A stretch of DNA of 64,000 nucleotides from Glandiceps talaboti (lineage: Eukaryota > Hemichordata > Enteropneusta > Spengelidae): NCBI RefSeq assembly GCF_964340395.1, contig NC_135569.1, positions 14,047,519 through 14,111,518 on the forward strand, read 5' to 3'. The translations under genes and the position numbers were made by a program. Position 1 is the first letter of the stretch. Every line of letters begins with the position of its first letter. The notes below the pieces were generated by a model. The model did no database searches, was not told the DNA's origin, and saw only the letters and a program-made list of their open reading frames with translations. Below are positions 37,501 to 52,500 of the stretch, one piece after another.

Positions 37501-40500
37501 TAAAGTGAGTGACTTGAAAACATTCAAGTGCCCAAAATAGTTACAGTGTAACATTGTTGGCTCATTTCGACATCTTGAAGTATTTTGCATGTATTGATGA
37601 AAACATGCAGTGTCTTCAATTATGAATTGATGTAGAAGTGTTTTGCATTTTGTTATGGTACAAGTGATAGCTGTAAGATTCACATCTTTAGACACTTGAT
37701 GCACAGTTGTCTGTTGTGTACAATCGTTATATTTCCATGGTACAATTACGAGAGTGTCGAAAATGAGGAATTTCTCCAGTTAGATTGATGGGCAAGATGA
37801 ATAGATATATTCTTTCCTAATTGAACATTACATCATCTAGCTGAGAGACTTGTCTACATGTTACTATCTCAAGACGCCGAGAGAGCTTCTTAAGACAGCA
37901 TGTCCAAGACAGTCTTAAGACATCATCATCATCACCATTCACACGATGTATCCAAGACATCCATTAGTGGTGTCTTACTTCTCTACTTGAAGATTATTAC
38001 ATGTAATTTGGGTAGTGTTTCTTGTCTTCAAGATTTCTGTTGGTGTCGACTCTCGTGCACTTGTCTAGTGCTATCCGTAATCAAATCTCAAGATCTCACT
38101 TTTCTGATTCGATACCAGGTTTGCATCCAGACGAGTGTCTCACCCAAGTAGCATCCATACTTAGAAGTGACACCGTTTCTTTTCTTTCTGACAGTCAGCA
38201 TTTTATTGTTCCACTGGTTTTGGTTTCTCCTAAGATTTTGAGATTTTCTTTTTATTCTCAACTAAGGCGTAAGACAGCGTTTAGTACTTCTGTATTGTTC
38301 TCGTGAATTTCACTCCTCAGTTCAAATATTTAGTTTAGTGACACGTCAGTGTACTAACATCATCTGTCGGTGACAAGCAGAGACCGGATACCATTCTTTG
38401 TACTGACAGCTCCTTTCTTTCCCTCCTAGCAGTTTGTATTGTCACTATTTCTGTGAGTGTTGTGTTGTTCCACTGGTTCTGCCCCCTCTTCTGTGTAACA
38501 CATTCTCCCGAGTCTTTCTGTCTGTGTAGGTCCCAAAGAAAGTTCCACCGGGTCATTTCAAAGTTGGTGAAGACATTCAACCCAGCCCTATCATTATAAA
38601 AATTGTCAGCTGTAGGCATGTTTATTAACCCCTTTGAGCGTGCCTAACTTTTCATGTTTACCACCTACCTTGAACTTGTCACTGTGGTATGCTATGAGAA
38701 GAATATGTTAGTAATTATAGGGGTAATTTGTGATCATTTTACTTCTGGTTACTATTGTGTGTTTAAACTGTTGAAATCAATATTCAAATACAGTAATTGG
38801 TAGAGCCTTAAAGAAACTTGTTGGTGAATTACCTGTTTTACATCGGGACTTTCAATACAGTTCGAGAGTAAAAAGGGCTCCCGACAACAAAGAATGTGGG
38901 AGTTTGTACGTCAGTGGTATCTGAATAGTGAAGACTGCAATCTATGCTGTACTGTTCTGCATGTAAAAAATGACATTTTCTGTAAAGGCCATACAGGCAC
39001 GGAAGTAATGATTGTAAGACTTCCAAAGTTCTAACTTTTAAAGTACTCCAGTCATAACTCTGGCACCTTCTATTTAGCTTGACAGTGTCAATAGCCAGAA
39101 TAGGGCCAGTACATCAAACCAGATAGCCAGGTCTTTGGGTTATACTGTCAAGCCAGTATGTCAAGTCAGATAGCCAAGTCTATGGGCTAAACTGTCAAGT
39201 CAGATAGCCAAGTCTCTGGGCTATACTGTCAAGTCAGATAGCCAAGTCTCTGGGCTATACTGTCAAGCCAGTATGTCAAGTCAGATAGCCAAGTCTATGG
39301 GCTAAACTGTCAAGTCAGATAGCCAAGTCTCTGGGCTATACTGTCAAGTCAGATAGCCAAGTCTCTGGGCTATACTGTCAAGCCAGTATGTCGTCAGATA
39401 GCCAACTCTCTTGGCTATACTGTCAAGTCAGATAGCCAAGTCTCTGGGCTATACTGTCAAGCCAGTATGTTGTCAGATAGCCAACTCTCTTGGCTATACT
39501 GTCAAGTCAGATAGCCAAGTCTCTGGGCTATACTCTCAAGCCAGTATGTCGTCAGATAGCCAACTCTCTTGGCTATACTGTCAAGTCAGATAGCCAAGTC
39601 TCTGGGCTGCACCAGTTAAAGTTGAACTTCAAGAAGTAAAAAGTTGAAGTAATTTGCAGTTTATAGCATTAAAGTTTTATAATCAAGGTATTGTTTACAA
39701 AGTCTTGAAATTGAGTGGATTTTTGTCCTCATTAGAATTGATGAAAAGTTCTGTAGAGAATGTGGCCATCCAGTATTGATTTTGAGACTCTCCCAATTTG
39801 GGCTACTCCAGCTGAAGTCAAGGAAAGAAAAAAAATGGCCAATTTTTGTTTTACATCAAATAGCACTGGAGTTTTACAATTATTTGAATACCTTGAGAGA
39901 AAGTGAAAATTTTATCCAAGTAGAGTTCATAGTGTGTTGACAAAATAAGTATTCAAGTTTGCAAATTTTACACTGCTCAGAAGTCAAACCATTGAAAAGG
40001 TTTCAAGACACTTAAATCACTGTCAAGTGCTTGTGAGATTTTTGAGTTTACTTCTTGTGTTTCTTTGAAAGGGAATAAATCTTGTTAGTTGTTTGTTTGT
40101 AGTGATGGGTTTTGACTCAATGTTAACATGGTTTTCAAGAGGGTGTGGGTGAGAGTAGAGGAAAGGGGTGGATAGGGTTAGTGCAGCTGTTTGTTGTCAT
40201 ACAGTGCACTGGGGTGCCCTTTTAGGTTCCATTACTGGCATGTTAGCAATACATGTAGTGAGAGTAGCAGCCTAGGGCAAATTTTATTCTTTAAATTTTT
40301 ATCTTTTGAGTCCAATCGGATGTGTTTCATTGATACTATATGGTAGAAGACTATCTTCGAATATTAATGATATACCAGTTGCCATATATGGTATTGCCTG
40401 CAACTATTCTACTGCCAAAGCTTTGTGTAAGGTGATTTGTCATTGGTTGGTTCAGGATGTGAAGTGGGTGGTGGTGAGCGGATGTAGGCGTAGAGGTCAG

Positions 40501-43500
40501 AGGTCATCGAGTGTAGAGATCCCTGGATTTTAATCGTTTAGTCAGTCAGGATTGAAAGATTTGTGAATGGAATACTTGGTTAGTGAATCATCGCAAGCAC
40601 AATTGCAAGTTTACACACTAGGTCACTATTTCGTTATTGTCATTCTTAAAGAGGAGGGCTTTTCCCAGTGATGACTAAGTGAAGGCGAGAAGTAGAAAAA
40701 AGTACATGCGTTGGCCAAGTTTGGTTTCTAAAGGAACATGGTGGAACCAGACCTTTTCTTCAAAGTGAAAGTAACTTCGTTGAAAGATGAATATGCCAAT
40801 TCATGTGTATCACTAATCACCGGCATGTCTCAGTCACAAACTGTATCCATAGCAACATGGTTCTGTACACTGACCTTTCCATCAAGGTGAAAGTTGAAAG
40901 GTGAATATGCCAAAGCATGTATCATCAATCAACTGCATGTGTCCACTACAAACTGTATCCATAGCAACCTTTGTCCTCCACATAGGTGTACCCGGATATT
41001 TGATTACGGGAATTCAACATTCATATTTTAATATCAAATTATTTTCATTCAACTTATTATCAAAAGGATGTCAGTTTTCTTTTGTGTTTTTTGTTTGTTT
41101 GAATATTGAAAGGGGGAAATAATTTCCCTCCTTTGTAAATTTTATGTGTACAAGATTAACTGAATGGAGAGAGCTTGTCATTCTAATCAAAGACATGGTG
41201 ACATGGAAGAGATATGTGTATATGTATACGTTGTGTTCAGAAAGGATTTGGAAAGCTGGTAACAAGAGGGCGGAAATCGTGTGATACATATTGTTAACTT
41301 TAAAGTTGGAGTCAATTACTTACAAATCCAGAGAAAGGGTATTTGAAACTCCTTGGAATTCAGGTAGATTTTACCTGTCGCTTTAATACTGTCCTTAACA
41401 AATATACCGATAGGGAACTCTGGAAAAACAACTGAGGAACTGACTCGCTTGCTTACTGTTATTCAGAAACTCTGGAAGGGAACCCTGAGGTAGATTTTAC
41501 TTACTAAACGCTGGTAGAAACATGATAGAATGACAGAGGAACTTAGGTAGATTAGATACTACTTACCACTCTTAATGGAAACACTGGTAGGGAACCTTGG
41601 TACAATGACTGCCGAACGCAGGTAGATTTTACCTACTTATCACTCAACAAAAATAGAGAAGGAGGAAACTCTAAGAAATAAACGTACGGGTAGGGAATCT
41701 GGTAAAATGAAATAAATAAAAGTTAACACTGGAAGGGACCCCACCCCTCACCCCGGTAGATTTCTCCAGCTACTAATTTACCACCATAGCAAAACTACTG
41801 GTAGGTAGGAAACAATTAGAACTCAGGTAGTTAACTCTACTCTCAACAAAACACGATTGATATAAACTAAACTTCATATCTACTACTTAAATTCATTGAA
41901 CAAGGTCATTTTATGTAGCTAGAGATAGTACATTGTCTGTGTGATGTACATAGTGGCTTAGTTTTACAAAATTTATGGCCAACTTGTCGGCTAAAATACA
42001 AGTGAAATATTGAAAGTAGATGATGCCTCTTGGTTTATGAATTACGTGGTCCCATTGTGAGGCTTCCGTATGTAAATTTCTGTTGTTATTAGACTCATCA
42101 ATTTTAGGAGACAATCTCGTGAAATGGGTCGTGAAGTGTTTCACATGACGAGATATCCTACGTCAGTAACATCCTAGAATATAAACGGTTCCGACGATAG
42201 GCGTACTGGGTATCCGATCTTTGCACTGCCAAGGTCGTTTATTAGCCACCCAGTAAATCGGTATCGTATCAATAAAGGTTTCATTCACAAAACACCATGT
42301 CACAAGTTAGCCAGCAACAATTACCTTTTCAACGTGCTCATCAATTTATGTACTTGTATTGATCCCTGGTTCAGACCAAGCAGGCCATTCAATCTTCCTT
42401 TGTTTGCAGAACAATCTTTATGTATGCAAATTACACTTTGTTATGCAAATGAGGTATATGTATTCTAAACCTTCAGTAACGGTTTCAGAATAGTAGAAGG
42501 AGCTTCAGTGGAATAGTGCTTGTGTGTGGTCAGACTCAGCTGAGGATATTTTCGTAGTTTTTTGTCGTAAAAAGATAGAAGATGTCATACATTATGGAAG
42601 ATCCAGAAGTAAGTTTCTCTGTTTTGCAAAATTGGTTGCTTTCTCACTCTGCATTGTTAACAATGTAGGTAGGACTGATATTGTGATTTTTAAAGAGGGA
42701 ATGTGTATTGTAATAATACTATGGTAGTACATGCCATGTCTTATTGTGTATGCTGTGTGCCTACAGAGATCCAAGTTTACTTTTCTAAATTGTTGCTCCT
42801 AGCCACATTTTTTCATCCGGCGAAAAAAAGCTTACAGATTTTTTAGTAGCTTGGCAAAATTGCAATGGAATGTACCCAACCAATTCTTGCTCAAATAGTG
42901 GTTGGTCATTGCTAAGTAATATTTACCTGGTTACAAGTATCACATATTTTATACCTTACTACTCTTGTGTATAAACTCAGTAAATTTTGTGTTTCTAACA
43001 GTTAAAAACAAAGACATCGTTAACTGATTTTAGAGTTTGAAAACACGTTTATGTAATCTTTGGAATTCAGTTTGAAATTGTATCAACTGAATTTTTGGGA
43101 GAATTTTTGGAAACCATCCAAGTTCAGTTACAGGTAATGAGTTGTTGGTACTTGAATGGAAACACCAACACCAACCTGCTAAAATTATGAAGTACTTTCT
43201 ACAGGCAGTAATATCTGACTCATGCCACTATTTTGTGTAAAAAATTGTGTCCTGACCGTTTTTTTTGCGTGAGAAAAACTACATATATCCTTGAATTTCG
43301 ACATGCTGTAATGTTGTGAAAACTGGTACAAATTTTTTGAAAAAAATTGCTGCTAAAACAAACCAAAGTTTCACCCAAATTAAAATGAGAATTCTGTCAT
43401 ATCAAGTTGTGTATTTATTATGGATGTAGCAGTTTACAGAATATGCTACGATATTGGGAACTGTTGATTTTTTTTTTAGAGTCATGTATGTGCAACTTTT

Positions 43501-46500
43501 AAAAACTTGGAACTTTGACAATTTTTGGTCATGGTACAATAGAAGAGGCTACCAGCTGGTTTAAACAAAGATAACCCTTTTGTCAGATTACTTGTAATCC
43601 TACAAGGTTGTATTTGACACAATTTTACAACTGTTCAGTTCATTGTTTGGACTGTGTATGTTCTCTAGATTGTACATCATTTTACAGATAGTAAGTGCAT
43701 ATGTCGAGCCCAGAGTCTTGGCTATATGGTTTAACAATGTCATTTCCTGAGCAGGTTTTTACCAAACTCTACATAACTCAAAGACTTGGCTATCTGACTT
43801 GATATGCTGGCTTGACCGAACCTGTTCTGACAAATAACATTTTTAAGTCAGATAGGCCTCTAGGCTACTGTGTGCCTAGCCATGCTAATTTCTCTATTGT
43901 TGTTATGTGTGGTCAACACTCCTTACGAAAAAAACTACAAAGTCAAGTATTTCAGAAGCTTCACACATATATATTTGTACGAGACAATATTTTACTTAAA
44001 TTTTGGTAAAATTACACTTTTAAAAATGATATAGTATAAAAATTTGAGCTGGTCCATGGCTTCAAAATAAACGGCATTTGACGAAAATAATGTGGAGAAT
44101 TTTTCCATTTTTTTCTGAAATTTTGTTCCATTGAGTCATTATACAGTGTAAAAATTACAATGTGTCAACAACTTGTATTTAATTGTAGTTAAAATGTCTG
44201 TGAACGATTTAAGTTGGTCGCGATCTTTTCCCAGATTATGTGTACTAAAGGAATGTTTTAATTACAAAATGTGTTATTTGCATAGCAACACGTGTATAAT
44301 TGCAAAATATTTGAATCACGGTGAAATATGTGTTTAAAGAGATTTCTGTTCTTTTCTCTAAGACTTCAGTGTTCCGTTCATTATTTCGGAAGTTATTCAG
44401 GGTTACTTAAATTCATTATAGCGTTGTGATGAGGGAAATATTAGGGATATTAAATGAGGTGTGAATAGGGAACAAGATTTTGGTCGCTTTGAATTAATAT
44501 TGTCCTTGGACGTCCACTGTATTGCAAATAGTTATTGTCCCACAAACATTGTTGTCCATGGCATCTAAGGAATGCATACAGTAGCGTCAGGTGGTAGCTA
44601 TGGTAACCAACATTAAAGGTAGTGCAGTGAATTTTGTCATGGCGATTCATGAAAAGGAGGGCTTTTATATTTTAATTTGGGGAGACTAAAGATATGAAGA
44701 AGTCAGCAGTTCCTGACCGTAGTCGACAAATAAAGATATTTGACGTTCCCTCTACATGAAATATGAGCAGAGCATGGTGTTTGATTGGTTGAGACAAGCA
44801 GTGATGTATACTGACAAATTTCTTTTGGCACTGGTTCAGGTTTTTATAGCGTCTGTGTGCACAGTGCCTAGTTAAAGGGATGAAGTACAAATATTATGGC
44901 GCCGTGTGATTGGTTGAAAGACATGTATGTAACAATGCAATTTACACAGTAATTTATTGTTGCTAGTTCAGATAGATCTGGCCTTTATTGCACCTATCAT
45001 TTTGGATACGTGCCTTTGCCGGTTACTCACTGCTCCAAAGTCATATAGCTGCTGGATTGTATTCTTTGGGGTTTTTATCGGCATTCTTGTTTCTTTGGTG
45101 GTGTGGAATTATACGTTGCTTGTGTGTGAAAATCTGCTAAGTGTGAGGAGTTTGTCAAAATGACTACGGTAGACCAGGTAAGATTTTTTTTATCAGTTCA
45201 AGTTGCATAGTTTCCCACAACTTCTGTCAAAGATTGTCTACTCATAAGAAAACCAGTAGAGTTTACATAGTGAAGGAAATGCCTGTATTGAGTAGAACCA
45301 CTTGACAAGCTTGCTGCACAGATGTAGCTGTCACTATTTTGGGAATGTGTGTGTGTGGGGGGGGGGGGGGGGGGTGACCCTCACATTATAGCTAACCTTC
45401 ATGCAAAAGAAACTCTTATTGAAAATTGACAAACTGGCCAATAAAAGTAAATTGGTCTAGAGACTAATCATTGGGTTTGAATCTGAAGATCTCTTTACCC
45501 GGAGATGGTCAGACATCACGTTGGTATCCAGACTAGCTTTTTATGATTTTTAACTCGATACGAAAACAGATATGTTAGGAATGAAGTAAGAAGAAGTCTT
45601 TATCAAGACAGTAAAGGTGACAGCATTTCATTCAAAATTCTGTGATTATATTTGTCATATTTTGTGGGTTTTTTAAATCTATTTTAATAGTAGGATGGGT
45701 TGACTTGCTTTGACAGTTGTGATTGAGAATATGAATGCATAGAGAACGTAAAGGAGGGCTGCAGGATTAAATTTGGTTGCTACAAACAAAGTCAGATCTC
45801 ACTGATATGTTGCCTAGATGATTAATTGAAATACGGCTACCGAAGAGTTTCGACTCCCGAAGGGTTTTGACTTGTCCCTAAGGCACGTTACTTGGCTCAT
45901 CAAACTAGCTACTTAGTCTATATCTGCGTATGCATCGTGTCAACTTTTGAAAAGAATAATTTAGACGTCTTAAAATGTGAAGTCGAGTGTGTCGTCTTTA
46001 TTTGGAATCAAAATGGTTGTACTTTGCACTTTTTGTACTTGTATCTGTCTTTGAACTTTAGTCAGTTTAAGGACAATGTCAGTGTTGCCAACAAATAGTA
46101 GATTACATGTATCTCAGCTTTCAACTGCTGAGTTGTTTGCTGTTTGTCTTTTAATCGCTTCATGTTCATTTAGGAAACAAATTGTGTGTTGTGTAACTTG
46201 CGTGCAGTTTGGCATGCTGGTTAAATATCTTGGTGTTTCTCTAGCTTTTTTGGTCAGTACTGTGATCGTGTGAGTTGTGATCAGTTTGACATGATGGTAG
46301 CCTAGAGACGTGTCTTAGGCATGATCTACTGACTTAGCACTATTGTCCTGTCAGATAGCTGAGTCTTTGGGTCAGCATACAAGCCAATTTTAGCTATGCT
46401 TTTATTAGCATTTGGTCACCACTGTGATTGTGGAAGTTTTGGCACTTTGGTCAACTTTACCCAAGCTTCTCATGCCAGATTTGCTTTCCAAAGTTGTTTT

Positions 46501-49500
46501 ATATATATGCAAGAAACCATTTTGCTACACTTTCCTTTTCTTTGGTTTTACACCGGTTGTTAAATTTTGAAGAAAATTTTTTTTAGTGTTAGTGCAAAAA
46601 TTTGACCATATGTTGGAGTACACTTTCTAAATGTATGCAAAACACATTTTCTGGTTCCCAGACATACACGGTTGCCTTCTTGAAATGTTATGAAATACCG
46701 TTGAAATCTGCAAGGTTACTTGGAACGTAAAACCGCAAGGAAGAACACAATACACGGTTCATTAGTTGTGACTGGGAAGTTGAGACATGTTTAAGTTTTC
46801 AGTTCGGTGCCACCAAACCTCTAAATATGTCAGGTGGTTGACCATGCTGGGTCAGAGTAGGTTGGATCAATTACTGAGTTGATAGATGATGCCATTCATG
46901 GTTCAAAATTTGCTTGTCCAAAAAAAAATGTCAGAGCTTCCATTCAGAAAAAAACTGGATCCTGTCCAATTATGCTATATGTATGTGTAGTAGTTGTTCT
47001 AGAAAACAGAAGTAGTGTTAGATAATATGATCACGATCGTTCCCAGATTTTATGTATGCATGTAATGCCCTTCTAGTAGCTAAACAAGTTAAATATGGGT
47101 GATGTTGTGTTGTTTCAATTTGACTGTTATTCACCTCAGCCAATATACAACTGCAAGTTTTTACTGAAACACCGGGAAACTGTTTCAATGTGTAAAATGC
47201 CCTCCCAATGAAAACAGTGGAATTAGTTTTGTTGTGTGTTGTTTTATATGTGATCCATTCACTTCAGTAGAGCTTCAAAATTTTACTTGAGCACAAGAAA
47301 ATTCATTCAATATAACCGTCTTATAATGAGTTTGAGAACATGTTTTTGACTGTAACATCGACCAAGAGAGGTATCTGCAGGTCCTACAAATACTTCTCAT
47401 TAGTAGATTTATTTCTGACTTAGACTTAGATACCCTAGAAAGTAAACCAAGTAGGAAGAACACTGTGTAAGACTTGACTTCAAGTGAAAGTCATGTAGAT
47501 TTTCCTTGTGAAGTGGAGTGAAGTAGAGAGAACTGAATTCTATCTGGCCTCTTATCCGTGAATAGGGTTGACCCAATATCAACTACATGTAGACATCAAC
47601 TGTACTGCAGTGTGTCTGTGACGAACCAACACTCTTTGCTGTTTGCATGTCAGTGTCAAAAACCCAAATACAGTGACTAGGAGAAACAGAACACTGAATA
47701 TATTTGCGAAGTAACTTCTAACAGTCGGGACAGTAACTGAAAGAAATGGGATGCTAAGTATATTTGCAGAGTCAAACACTTGGACTTTAGTTAACCATTG
47801 TCCCGGTAATTGGTTTGATCAACAGGTGGCCAATGTCAGTCACTTTCCCAGCAGTGTACTAACAGACCTATTTCACACATTAAAATAAAAGAATTGCTTA
47901 CTTTTCTATTTCTAAGGTCAAAGAGGTCTTTATCAAGTTGCTAACTACCCCATATTACTTTTAGAATCACCCTGTGAGATACATTGTATAGACACCGAAT
48001 CGTTTTGTCGGACTTTTACGCTTCAGTTTTTATTACCCTACCAAAAAAAAAAAATATGTATGTGCTAGTGTGTAAAATCTATTAAGTTTGTTTAACACTA
48101 TTGTGTGGTTTATGGGACTTCAAATTAAGTTGCTTAGAAAAGTCATTTCGAGTGAAAAGGAAAACAAACTGCATCATCAATCATTTGCCTCCTTTGTTGC
48201 CATAGAAATAAGTTACCATGGTAGATGTAAACTCAATGTATAAGTGGTCATTATAGAAACAAGGTCTCCGGCCAATAGTATGATAACTTACATATTTGAA
48301 TATATTATGAAGTTGATAGTGATAACATAAGGTGAAGACAAGTGATGTGTTTGATGCTTACAGACAGTAAGTGGGGTTGGTGACCGGTAGAGGTGGAAGA
48401 ATGCTTGGTGTAGTCAAAATGAGAAAATACAAATCTGGGTTTTTGTTGTCAGGTTAAAAGATGTGAAATGTTGATGATTTGTCATGTTGAGGTAATGTAT
48501 CATTCCAAATGGGGGGGGGGGGGGGGGGGGGGACACCCAAGCACCTTTAGTACATGCATTCAAGTATTTTTCTGCTACCCATGCTAGATGACCTGTGACA
48601 TTTCTGCCATTACAACTTAGTGCCAATAAATAGTAAATAAAACTTACTGAAATTCTGTATTTTGCTGGAAGTAAAGTTGTTCTTTAAAAAGTTATGCTCT
48701 TCTTTGCTTACCCATTTAATGCAAACAATCTCCCATTATTGATAAATATTAAAAACCCTTCAAAATTTAAAAATCTTCAATGTTAAAAAATTGTGCATCT
48801 AGCCATGAACATACCACTAAATGAAAGTACTAAAGTAAAACTAATTAGATGAATTGAAAGCATGTAAACAAATTAAATTAATCAATCAAAATTCTGAAAT
48901 TTAATCAATTGCAGAAACTGATCAGATTTAAATGAGCTTCCAGCAATAAATATTTTAATTAAATAATGTGTATGAAAACTTGTTTTGTCTGTGTACAGTT
49001 ATGTTTTGTATAAACTTTTATGAAGCGAGCCTGAGGAGGGAACCTTTTTTTTAATTAAAAAGGAGAAGAATGTTTATTTATCTGATTAAAATCACTTTAA
49101 TCAGAAATCAATAGAAGCATTTATATCAGTTTACAAATTAAGAAATCAGATATGGTTCATTGCACAGAAATTTAATTACGTGTTTGTGAATTTTGTAAAA
49201 AATTACCTTGCAATGTCAGTTAATGTGATAATAGTTTTCAGTTATACTGTTATTAATTTACTTACAGCAATTAAGTTGTTTTGTATATATACTGAAAAAA
49301 ACTGTTCTCCAAAAAGTACTTGAACACAAGTTGTCAATTATTGTTGAAGCTTGAGTTGTTGAGTAGCAAATATTGTGAAAATATAATAGCATATTAGACA
49401 CTCAAGTGTTAATTCTAGAATAAATTTGGGGTTGGATATTAAATTCCAATATTGTGAACACCAAAAACTACATATATTTTCTGATATTTAGCACAGATAC

Positions 49501-52500
49501 TATTATCTAAAGATGATGAATATTCTGGTTTCTATGGTAACAAGAGGCAGAATTGCTAGTCGTTGATTTTGCAAAAATATCCAGAGGTGAAATATGATGA
49601 AATTATCGGGTATCTTTCAGTTTGTATTAAAAAGTTATATGTATATATTAATATTGAATGCAAATATCTTTGGGAAGATAACGAATATTCAGGTTGCCAT
49701 GGTAATGGGAGGTAGAATTTGTAGTCTTCCTCATTTGGTGGTTCAGTGACAGATGTACGTGAGTAATGTCTGTCTGACTGGTTTGTAGACATATAGCAAA
49801 TAATGGTATACACTGGCTTGATTATGTTTGATATGTTTTATATGAAGTTTATAGAAATCACAGTTTGTATATGTAAGATAGAAAAGTGATGAAGTTCAAA
49901 ATCAGCTAAATGATCGTTAAACTTATACAATAAAAGTGATTGATTTGGGGCAATTTACTACTGATAAATTGTCGGTTTTAAAAATCAGCTGATTTGAAAG
50001 ATTTGAATGGATTAGTATATTATAAAATCTGTTGTGCCACGTTGACCTGTGGTGTGTGTATATTCAGTGCAGATAATCACACTACGTAACCACTGCTGTT
50101 ACACTCTTTATTTTACTGTCGTCGATAAATGGTCGATGTTCAGTCCACGTTGTGTTCTGTTTCAAATTGACCATTTACCTCAAAATCTGGACTGAGTTTA
50201 GACTATTTGTGTAATTTGGTGCCATAGAGGGTGTCGATTGACAGACTCGTTAGTTTGTAAGGTATTGTATGTTAGCGTATCTGACCATTCTAAGCTGGAT
50301 GAACGGTGCTGTGTTTACCGATATGGATCACGAATCAGAAACGTTCACAAACTATAGTACGGAGTATTATGAATATACGACTAATTCGTATGCTGAATCG
50401 CTACAAGAAGACTTGGACGGTGTCAGCGAGTTAGACTCTGGGGTAACGTAACGTTAATTTGTTATTACGTTGGCTTTTCATACAGTAGCCATTATTTGGG
50501 TTATTTATAGATTGTGCCAACACAAAGCATGCAACACCATCTGTGCAACCGCATACATTATAGAACAATATATTAGTATGCGCTGGCAGAAACTCACTTT
50601 AGCTAAAAATTAACAAAATTTATATGTTATAAAAATGGTAACTTTTCAGAAAAGTCATAAAAAATTTGTAGTAATTTTTATTCTATGTGTGCAGGTCTAC
50701 AAATTTTGAATGTTGTGTTGAATATATTTGTACAATGAATACACTGAAGCTCTCTATACAATCCAGTTCCACATCATCAAATGATGTTACAGGTAAAACT
50801 GTCGCATTGCATTCTGGGAAGCCAGTCTTTCAAGCGGCGACAACAATGAGCCGTATGATACCTTTGTAATGAGATCTGTCACTGCAATCAATGTCAAATT
50901 TATCAATATCACTTTCGCTCTGTCAGTCTATATTTCAAATTTTTATTCCCCGGTGATAATTATTAAAATTGACTTCCTGGTCATACATGTATATTTGAAA
51001 AATTATGTCTGTATATCTGAATTTTAGGAAAGGAAATGAAATTTTTAAAAAAATTTCAAATATTATTTTGAAATTTATTTGAAATTTTATATATTGATAT
51101 ACAGATACATACATAATGTTGGTATATATGTTTACATTAGATAATTTGTTTAGATTGCTTAATTATTCATTTTCAGATAAAAAAAAATAATAAAAAAATT
51201 AAAATGATTAATATTTTAGGTTTATGCAAATAAATGATATTGAGATAATATGGATTAATATCACTTTCATCAAGATTATTCTGTCAACATCATAATTTAT
51301 TTTTCTGATTAAAAACACATAATTTTAAAAACTGATTAGTATTGTCATTACATACATGTAATATTATGGTGTGGGTAGAAGTGATGTTGATTTCAAATTT
51401 ATCGTTTTCATAGTTTGTTTAAATATCATTATGTATTCATTTTTGGATAATAATGTGAATAGTGAGGGTCGTGTTTATTTGACTGGAGGGGATAAGATGA
51501 GTTGTGAAAACCAGCAATGTAGTTACAGTAAACTATGTGATTTAGCACAATGGATGTACAGTATATATGTCATTACAGTAATTGGTCCCTTGATATTGCT
51601 TTTCTACTCATGTGAATCCAGACAGAAAAACAGGCACCTGTATTATGGTGTAGATGCAGGCAGTCCCAAGCTGTTGATCTTCAAGTGCATTACTGAATTT
51701 GTTAGGTTTAGGTGATGACAATTTGTAATGGTTTCAAGATGTAGCATAGTGTGTGTAATATGATGTAGACACAGGCAGTATCAAACTACCGATCTTCAAG
51801 TGCATTACTGAATCTGTTCGGTTTAGGTAATGACATTTGTAGAGGTTGATGTAAAATGTGGTGTAAATAATGTATGCAACTCTCAATCTTCAACTTCAAG
51901 TGTACATTGAATTTGTTCGCTTAGGTGATGAGTTTGTAATGGTTGACGTAGAGTGTGTATATGTATTATGGAAAAAACACAATCAGTACAAAATTCTCAG
52001 TTGTCAGGTGAATATTGAATCTGTTAGGTTTACATGTAGGTGATGAAATTTGTTGTGGTTGATGCAGTTTCTCTTATTGTGTGGATGCAGTCCAAAACAC
52101 TTCATCATCAAGTGTACACTGAATCTGTTAAGTTTAGGTGATGGCAGGTCATTATGGTTGATGTACATGTATTATGGTGTATAACACAGTATGCAATTCT
52201 CAATCTACAAGTACACACTGAATCTCCGTGGCGATGACAGTATGCAGTAGTAGATTTAAAATCATGAGTAGTATCGATGTACTAAATTTTCAATTGGAAA
52301 ATACATACATCAACAAAAAAATAGTTTATATTTTAATGAAATGTAAATATTTGTAAAAAAAAAAAAAAATATGGTGTAATAGATTCACATGTTTATTTAC
52401 ATATTTATAATTTCAGTAAAATATTAAATGATATTTTGTTGATTTCATAAAAAAAAATGATGAAATTGGATACATTTGGTGAATGTTAGATTTTTTTCCA

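Larger units (their letters stand above)
45178..50268. other. Intron 2 stretch with G-runs
   Basis: Poly-G tracts at 45357-45374 and 48510-48532, one TGTCAGATAGCTGAGTCTTTG motif at 46349, and X-box-like motifs at 48196 and 48212 besides those listed. No exon is supported. Confidence 0.45.

Noticed and set aside
51371-51715. 114-codon frame with hydrophobic segments
   Set aside because: Runs into a degenerate tandem repeat, with no splice support; hydrophobicity reflects T-richness.
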